Both the position numbers and the translations under genes were made by a program. Positions 60,121-64,000 of a stretch of DNA of 64,000 nt are shown piece by piece. This DNA comes from Pseudomonas monsensis (lineage in GTDB: Bacteria; Pseudomonadota; Gammaproteobacteria; Pseudomonadales; Pseudomonadaceae). The first letter of the stretch is position 1; every line of letters begins with the position of its first letter. Where the stretch lies: assembly GCF_014268495.2 (NCBI RefSeq), contig NZ_CP077087.1, forward strand, positions 3,723,501 to 3,787,500. The letters run 5' to 3'. A model generated the notes under the pieces. The model was not told the origin of the DNA, searched no databases, and worked only from the letters and a program-made list of their open reading frames with translations.

Positions 60121-61584
60121 ATGTCAGACGCCCGCCCTGCCCGCTACCTCAGCGACACCGATCTCAAGCGCTACGTGCCGGTGCACGTGGTCTGGGAAAT
60201 TACCCTGGCCTGCGACCTCAAATGCCTGCACTGCGGCTCCCGCGCGGGGCATCGCCGACCTGACGAACTCAATACCCGCGAATGCCTGGAGGTGATCGAC
60301 GCACTGGCCGAGCTGGGCACCCGCGAGATCACCCTGATCGGCGGCGAAGCCTATCTGCGCAAGGACTGGACGCAGTTGATCCGGGCAATTCACGACCACG
60401 GCATGTACTGCGCGATCCAGACCGGCGGGCGCAATCTCACCCCGGCGAAAATGCAGGCGGCGGTCGACGCCGGCCTCAATGGCGTGGGCATTTCTCTCGA
60501 CGGCCTCGCGCCGTTGCACGATGCCGTGCGCAATGTGCCGGGCTCGTTCGACAAAGCGGTGGACACCCTGCGCCGGGCCAAAGCCCTGGGGCTGGCCGTG
60601 AGCGTCAACACCCAGATCGGCGCGGCCACCCTGCCCGATTTGCCCGAACTGATGGACACCATCATCGAACTCGGCGCGACCCATTGGCAGATCCAGATCA
60701 CCGTCGCAATGGGCAATGCCGTCGACCATCCGGAACTGCTGTTGCAGCCGTATCAGCTACTGGAGGTGATGCCGTTGCTAGCGCGGCTGTATCGTGAAGG
60801 CGTGGATCGCGGCCTGTTGATGAACGTCGGCAACAACATCGGCTACTACGGCCCCTATGAACATATCTGGCGCGGTTTCGGTGACGAACGCGTGCACTGG
60901 AGTGGCTGCGCAGCCGGGCAAACGGTGCTGGCGCTGGAGGCGGACGGCACAGTGAAAGGCTGTCCGTCGCTGGCCACGGTCGGCTTCTCCGGTGGCAACG
61001 TGCGCAATATGAGCCTGCATGACATCTGGCATTACAGCGAAGGCATGCACTTCGGGCGTCTGCGTTCGGTCGATGATATGTGGGGTTATTGCCGCAGTTG
61101 TTATTACAACGACGTCTGTCGCGGCGGCTGCACTTGGACGTCGCACTCGCTGTTGGGCAAACCCGGCAACAATCCCTACTGCCACTACCGCACGCTGGAG
61201 CTGGAAAAACGTGGATTGCGCGAACGCATCGTCAAGGTCGAGGACGCCGCACAGCAGTCGTTTGCCGTCGGCCGTTTCGACCTGATCACCGAGCGCATCG
61301 ACACCGGGGAAAAGGTCAGCAGCGTCAGCGACAGCGGTCAGGTGATCAAACTGGCGTGGATCAATCAGGGCCGGCAATCGCCGGAGGAAGGACGGATACC
61401 GGTGCAACTCAGCCTGTGCCGCAGTTGCCTGCAATACATTTATCCGCAGGAGGTAACGTGCCCGCATTGCCAGGCGGATGTGGCGGCGGCGCAGGCGGTG
61501 TATCTGGCGGACCGCGCAAGGCAGCAGGCGATCATGAATACGTTGACGGGGTTGTTGGGGGCGCCGCCGAGTACATTGGTTTAA
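60121..61584 (+). CDS. Radical SAM/SPASM peptide maturase with C-terminal zinc ribbon
   Basis: A 487-residue enzyme. The radical SAM cluster motif CDLKCLHC (C31, C35, C38) is CX3CX2C. The SPASM domain is complete: C263, GX4C ending at C281, then C324-X2-C327-X5-C333-X3-C337 and C354, enough for two auxiliary clusters. GGEAYLRKDW and GVGISLDG are typical core elements. A C-terminal extension carries two further CxxC pairs (C433/C436, C447/C450), like a zinc ribbon. Start follows taaggatttccc, 102 bases after the last DUF1843 gene. From memory this matches maturases linked to GDL-motif peptides. The reaction is unknown; a crosslink, epimerisation or oxidation is possible. Confidence 0.9.
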   Translation: MSDARPARYLSDTDLKRYVPVHVVWEITLACDLKCLHCGSRAGHRRPDELNTRECLEVIDALAELGTREITLIGGEAYLRKDWTQLIRAIHDHGMYCAIQTGGRNLTPAKMQAAVDAGLNGVGISLDGLAPLHDAVRNVPGSFDKAVDTLRRAKALGLAVSVNTQIGAATLPDLPELMDTIIELGATHWQIQITVAMGNAVDHPELLLQPYQLLEVMPLLARLYREGVDRGLLMNVGNNIGYYGPYEHIWRGFGDERVHWSGCAAGQTVLALEADGTVKGCPSLATVGFSGGNVRNMSLHDIWHYSEGMHFGRLRSVDDMWGYCRSCYYNDVCRGGCTWTSHSLLGKPGNNPYCHYRTLELEKRGLRERIVKVEDAAQQSFAVGRFDLITERIDTGEKVSSVSDSGQVIKLAWINQGRQSPEEGRIPVQLSLCRSCLQYIYPQEVTCPHCQADVAAAQAVYLADRARQQAIMNTLTGLLGAPPSTLV

Positions 61585-61616
61585 GGGTTGGGATTTGTGG
61601 GTGCAGTTGGATTTAC

Positions 61617-61655
61617 CCCCTCACCCCGGCCCTCTCCCCCAGGGGCCGGGTGAGG
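61617..61655. repeat. REP-like palindrome
   Basis: cctcaccccggccctctccc followed by caggggccgggtgagg forms a strong imperfect stem just past the maturase gene; it may also terminate transcription. Confidence 0.65.
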
Positions 61656-61662
61656 CTTTCTT

Positions 61663-61771
61663 CGCCAGGCTGGCATTGAACAACCGCGTCGGATCGTCCA
61701 GTGACGCACCTTTGGCGAAGGTCATCTTCACCGCGCTCTTGTAGGTCTCACCGGTACTGATATTGGCTGCC
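61663..61771 (-). pseudogene. DUF1801-like C-terminal relic
   Basis: On the minus strand, ISTGETYKSAVKMTFAKGAS then LDDPTRLFNASL reads like the C-terminal part of DUF1801 (YdhG-type) proteins. No start or N-terminal domain is present upstream, and the REP-like repeat cuts off the end. About 36 codons remain. The family call is from memory. Confidence 0.55.
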
Positions 61772-61856
61772 CTCTGTCTTGTTCATTGGCGGATGCTCGA
61801 CGGGACCGGAGAGAAGCAACTCTAGTCCGCGACTTTCCCCCACGCCAATTCAAGGC

Positions 61857-63887
61857 TCAGCGCACATTGCGGTACAACATCAACCGCGCACTTTCATGCA
61901 GCCCACGCGTCAATTCCACCAGCCGCTGAAATTCCTGCGGGTGCTGCTCGGCGACGTTGTCCAGCGGCGTTGGCGAGCGCAGGTCATGCAGGGTCGGTGC
62001 GCTGCCATCGTGTTGCATTTGCAGCAGGTGATGCCGGGTCACGCCGCCAATCAACGGGAACGTGCCTTCGCGCAATACCAGCGGCACCACGCGCTCGCCT
62101 TCTGGCGCCGCTTGCTGAATATCGCGGCCCATCGCACCGTTGCTGAACGGGATGCCGGCCATTCCCGCGACCGTCGGCAACAGATCCGTCAGCCCCACGG
62201 TTTCATCGACAACCCTGGGTTTGAGCAGACCCGGCGCGTGAATCAGCATCGGCACATGGTTGCTCTCCAGCCCCAGCAGTTCGAACGCCGGCGGCATGTG
62301 CGGGATCTGGCTGATGCGGGTGTTGTGGTCGCCGAAGAACACAAAAATCGTGTTGTCGTAATAGCCGCCGGCCTTGGCCAGTTCCATCAACTTGCCGATA
62401 TTGAAGTCCAGCAGGCGCACGGCGTTGTATTGCTCGACACTGCGCGAACCGGCGGCCTGTACCTGTTCCAGTGAGAGCTGGCTGATCTGAAAGCCGTCAT
62501 TGTCCTTGGGAATGGTGAACGGCCGATGATTGCCTGAGGTTTGCACGTAGGCGAAAAACGGCCGGTCCTTGGGCAGTTCACGCAGGATGCGGTCGCTTTC
62601 CTTGAACAGATCCAGATCGGAAATCCCCCACACGTCCACCAGCGGCGACCGCCAGTCACGCTCCTGATAAAGCTTCACACCCTCGATGCTCTGCTGGATC
62701 AGCGCATTGATATTGGCCCACCCGGCATTGCCGCCAATCATGTACAGCTTCTGATAGTCGGTGAACGCGTTGATCAGGGTGTGCTGGCGGGTGATCAACG
62801 GGTGCCGCGTTGCAGTGGCCTGGCGGGTGACGTCCGGCACCCCGGTGATGCTGGCCCAGACGGTTTTTGCCGTGCCGGTGACCGGCACGTAAAAGTGCCG
62901 GAAAAACCAGCTTTGGCTCGCCAGCCGATCGAGATTCGGCGTCGGATTCAGCGGGTTGCCATAGGCGCCCACCGCGCTGGTGCCCAGGGACTCGAGCATG
63001 ACGAACATCACGTTCGGCGTCCCGGCAACGCGATATGGCTGAACGGCTTGCTGGCGATCAAAGTTCAACGTCTGCACATCCGGCCGATCCACGCCCAGAT
63101 AGCGCGCCACCGCCGGGTAATGCGCACGCACTTGCGCTTCATCGAACTGCGCCTGCCCGGCCTTGAGCGTGTCATACAGAAACAGCACCGGGTTCAGGCC
63201 CAGCGCCGCAATCTGGCCATTGCCGGAGAAAAACGCATCGCTCCAGCGCAACGGCACCGGGTTTTCCAGGTTGAGGTTTTCGACGCGGCCAAGCAGCGCC
63301 AGCAACACCACGACCAGCCCCACCCCACCGCCCAATACCAGCGAAGTGCGGCGGATCGTCCGAGGTTCCTGCGCCAGCGTCGCCCGCTCCAGGCGCAGCA
63401 ATCCGTAGAACCACAGCCCCGACACCGCCAGCCAGCCCAGGGCAATCCACAGCACCGGGTAGGTTTCCCAGACCATTTGCTGCGAGATCTGCGCGTCCTC
63501 CAGGTAGCGCAAGACCGTGGCGTTGATCCGCACCCCGAGGTAGGCGTAATGGCCAAAGTCGATGATGTACACCAGCCCGACAACGCCCAGCACCAACAGC
63601 CAATAGCCCCTTGCCACGCGGCGCAGTAACGCAACGCGCGTCAGGTTCCAGCGCGGCAGCCAGGCCAGCAGCGCCAGCGGCAACATCAGCAGCACGGCCA
63701 GACGCAGGTCGAAGCGCAAGCCGATGCCAAGGGTTTCCCGCAGTTGCGGGTTGTCGACAAACTCGCTGATGTCGATTCCGGAGAATCCCAGCACAAACAC
63801 CAGCCGCAGCAAAGCCAGCAGTAAAAACACCAAACCTGCCGCACCCACGCCATAGCGCAGACGCCGCGATTGCATCCAGCCCATCAT
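61857..63887 (-). CDS. LTA synthase family sulfatase-fold membrane enzyme
   Basis: A 676-residue inner-membrane protein with about five N-terminal helices (residues 12-210) and a large periplasmic alkaline-phosphatase-like domain (about 285-640). The domain keeps the metal/nucleophile region (MFVMLESLGTSAVGAYG, VTGTAKTVWASITG) and the metal-binding FFGDHNTR. Relatives transfer phosphoglycerol or phosphoethanolamine; in Gram-negatives, OpgB-like modification of periplasmic glucans is known. The start follows ctgaggtca; a second ATG is adjacent. It follows the next gene (63906 onward) closely, so the two may be co-transcribed. Confidence 0.88.
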   Translation of the reverse strand: MMGWMQSRRLRYGVGAAGLVFLLLALLRLVFVLGFSGIDISEFVDNPQLRETLGIGLRFDLRLAVLLMLPLALLAWLPRWNLTRVALLRRVARGYWLLVLGVVGLVYIIDFGHYAYLGVRINATVLRYLEDAQISQQMVWETYPVLWIALGWLAVSGLWFYGLLRLERATLAQEPRTIRRTSLVLGGGVGLVVVLLALLGRVENLNLENPVPLRWSDAFFSGNGQIAALGLNPVLFLYDTLKAGQAQFDEAQVRAHYPAVARYLGVDRPDVQTLNFDRQQAVQPYRVAGTPNVMFVMLESLGTSAVGAYGNPLNPTPNLDRLASQSWFFRHFYVPVTGTAKTVWASITGVPDVTRQATATRHPLITRQHTLINAFTDYQKLYMIGGNAGWANINALIQQSIEGVKLYQERDWRSPLVDVWGISDLDLFKESDRILRELPKDRPFFAYVQTSGNHRPFTIPKDNDGFQISQLSLEQVQAAGSRSVEQYNAVRLLDFNIGKLMELAKAGGYYDNTIFVFFGDHNTRISQIPHMPPAFELLGLESNHVPMLIHAPGLLKPRVVDETVGLTDLLPTVAGMAGIPFSNGAMGRDIQQAAPEGERVVPLVLREGTFPLIGGVTRHHLLQMQHDGSAPTLHDLRSPTPLDNVAEQHPQEFQRLVELTRGLHESARLMLYRNVR

Positions 63888-63905
63888 TGACCTCAGTGTC
63901 CTGAT

Positions 63906-64000
63906 TCAGATTGAAGATGTCGGTACGGCGGGTAGCGGGCGCAGCAGACGCCAGACTTCCCGCACGCACAGCGCGGCGCCGGCCACCAGGCAATAACCCG
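63906..64000 (-). CDS. Partial CDS, C-terminal end of a membrane protein
   Basis: The minus strand reads GYCLVAGAALCVREVWRLLR then PLPAVPTSSI and a TGA at 63908-63906. It is a hydrophobic helix followed by a basic tail, like the last helix of a PAP2-type phosphatase, though the piece is too short to name. The gene continues beyond the window; spacing to the LTA-synthase-like gene is about 18 bases. Confidence 0.45.
   Translation of the reverse strand, partial: GYCLVAGAALCVREVWRLLRPLPAVPTSSI

Noticed and set aside
1..64000. CRISPR array, prophage or integrase-bearing mobile element
   Set aside because: No regularly spaced short direct repeats, cas genes, phage structural genes or integrase were seen; the repeats present are REP/BIME elements and paralogous gene copies.

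Overview
The window looks like a chromosomal segment of a fluorescent-group Pseudomonas. Several features point that way: high-GC coding sequence, REP/BIME palindromes between genes, a DUF6124-type gene with its typical structured leader, an arsRCH cluster, an agmatine-to-putrescine (agu) operon, and the general gene repertoire. This is judged from sequence features only; no database was searched.

Bases 1-10,000 are patchy accessory DNA. Intact genes (LysE exporter, AarF-type kinase with DUF3429, GNAT acetyltransferase, ABM-domain protein, CHASE-GGDEF cyclase, beta-carbonic anhydrase) lie among relics: a DJ-1/PfpI N-terminus, a decayed second GNAT, an IS3 orfA fragment, a LysR C-terminus, and a MITE-like element. 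Bases 10,000-24,700 hold an HxlR regulator divergent from an NmrA-like reductase, a GAF protein, a TonB-dependent receptor, a fasciclin protein, arsR-arsC-arsH with no pump gene, small genes, a LysR/GST/RidA group, rlhA (23S rRNA hydroxylation), tRNA-Gln and an exported alpha/beta hydrolase. Bases 24,700-31,000 are an agmatine/putrescine operon: agmatine deiminase, N-carbamoylputrescine amidase, polyamine-binding protein, a Tat-exported agmatine deiminase paralogue and a GlxA-type AraC regulator. It is divergent from a LysR gene. Bases 31,300-36,400 hold a four-gene PhnD/PhnC/PhnE-like ABC transporter (possibly for selenate or another oxyanion) and an MHS-type MFS transporter.

Bases 36,400-50,500 form an island bounded by the intact 3' end of the MFS gene and a degenerate second copy of that 3' end. 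It carries four large paralogous modular Ig-like proteins. Each gene is preceded by a 22-bp palindrome, three of the four intergenic regions share a cassette, and each protein has a different C-terminal tip. Nucleotide comparison shows mosaic exchange among three of them. The island ends with a DUF6124 gene whose leader can form a pseudoknot and an outer stem covering the ribosome binding site. A GMC oxidoreductase / aldehyde dehydrogenase / catalase-like / DUF2798 operon with LysR regulators follows.

Bases 58,500-61,600 contain the clearest candidate biosynthetic system: three tandem genes sharing a C-terminal DUF1843-like segment (two with an N-terminal DUF1842-like domain), followed by a radical SAM/SPASM enzyme with an extra C-terminal zinc-ribbon-like segment. 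This resembles a ribosomally made, post-translationally modified peptide system. The window closes with an LTA-synthase-type sulfatase-fold membrane enzyme and the 3' end of another gene.
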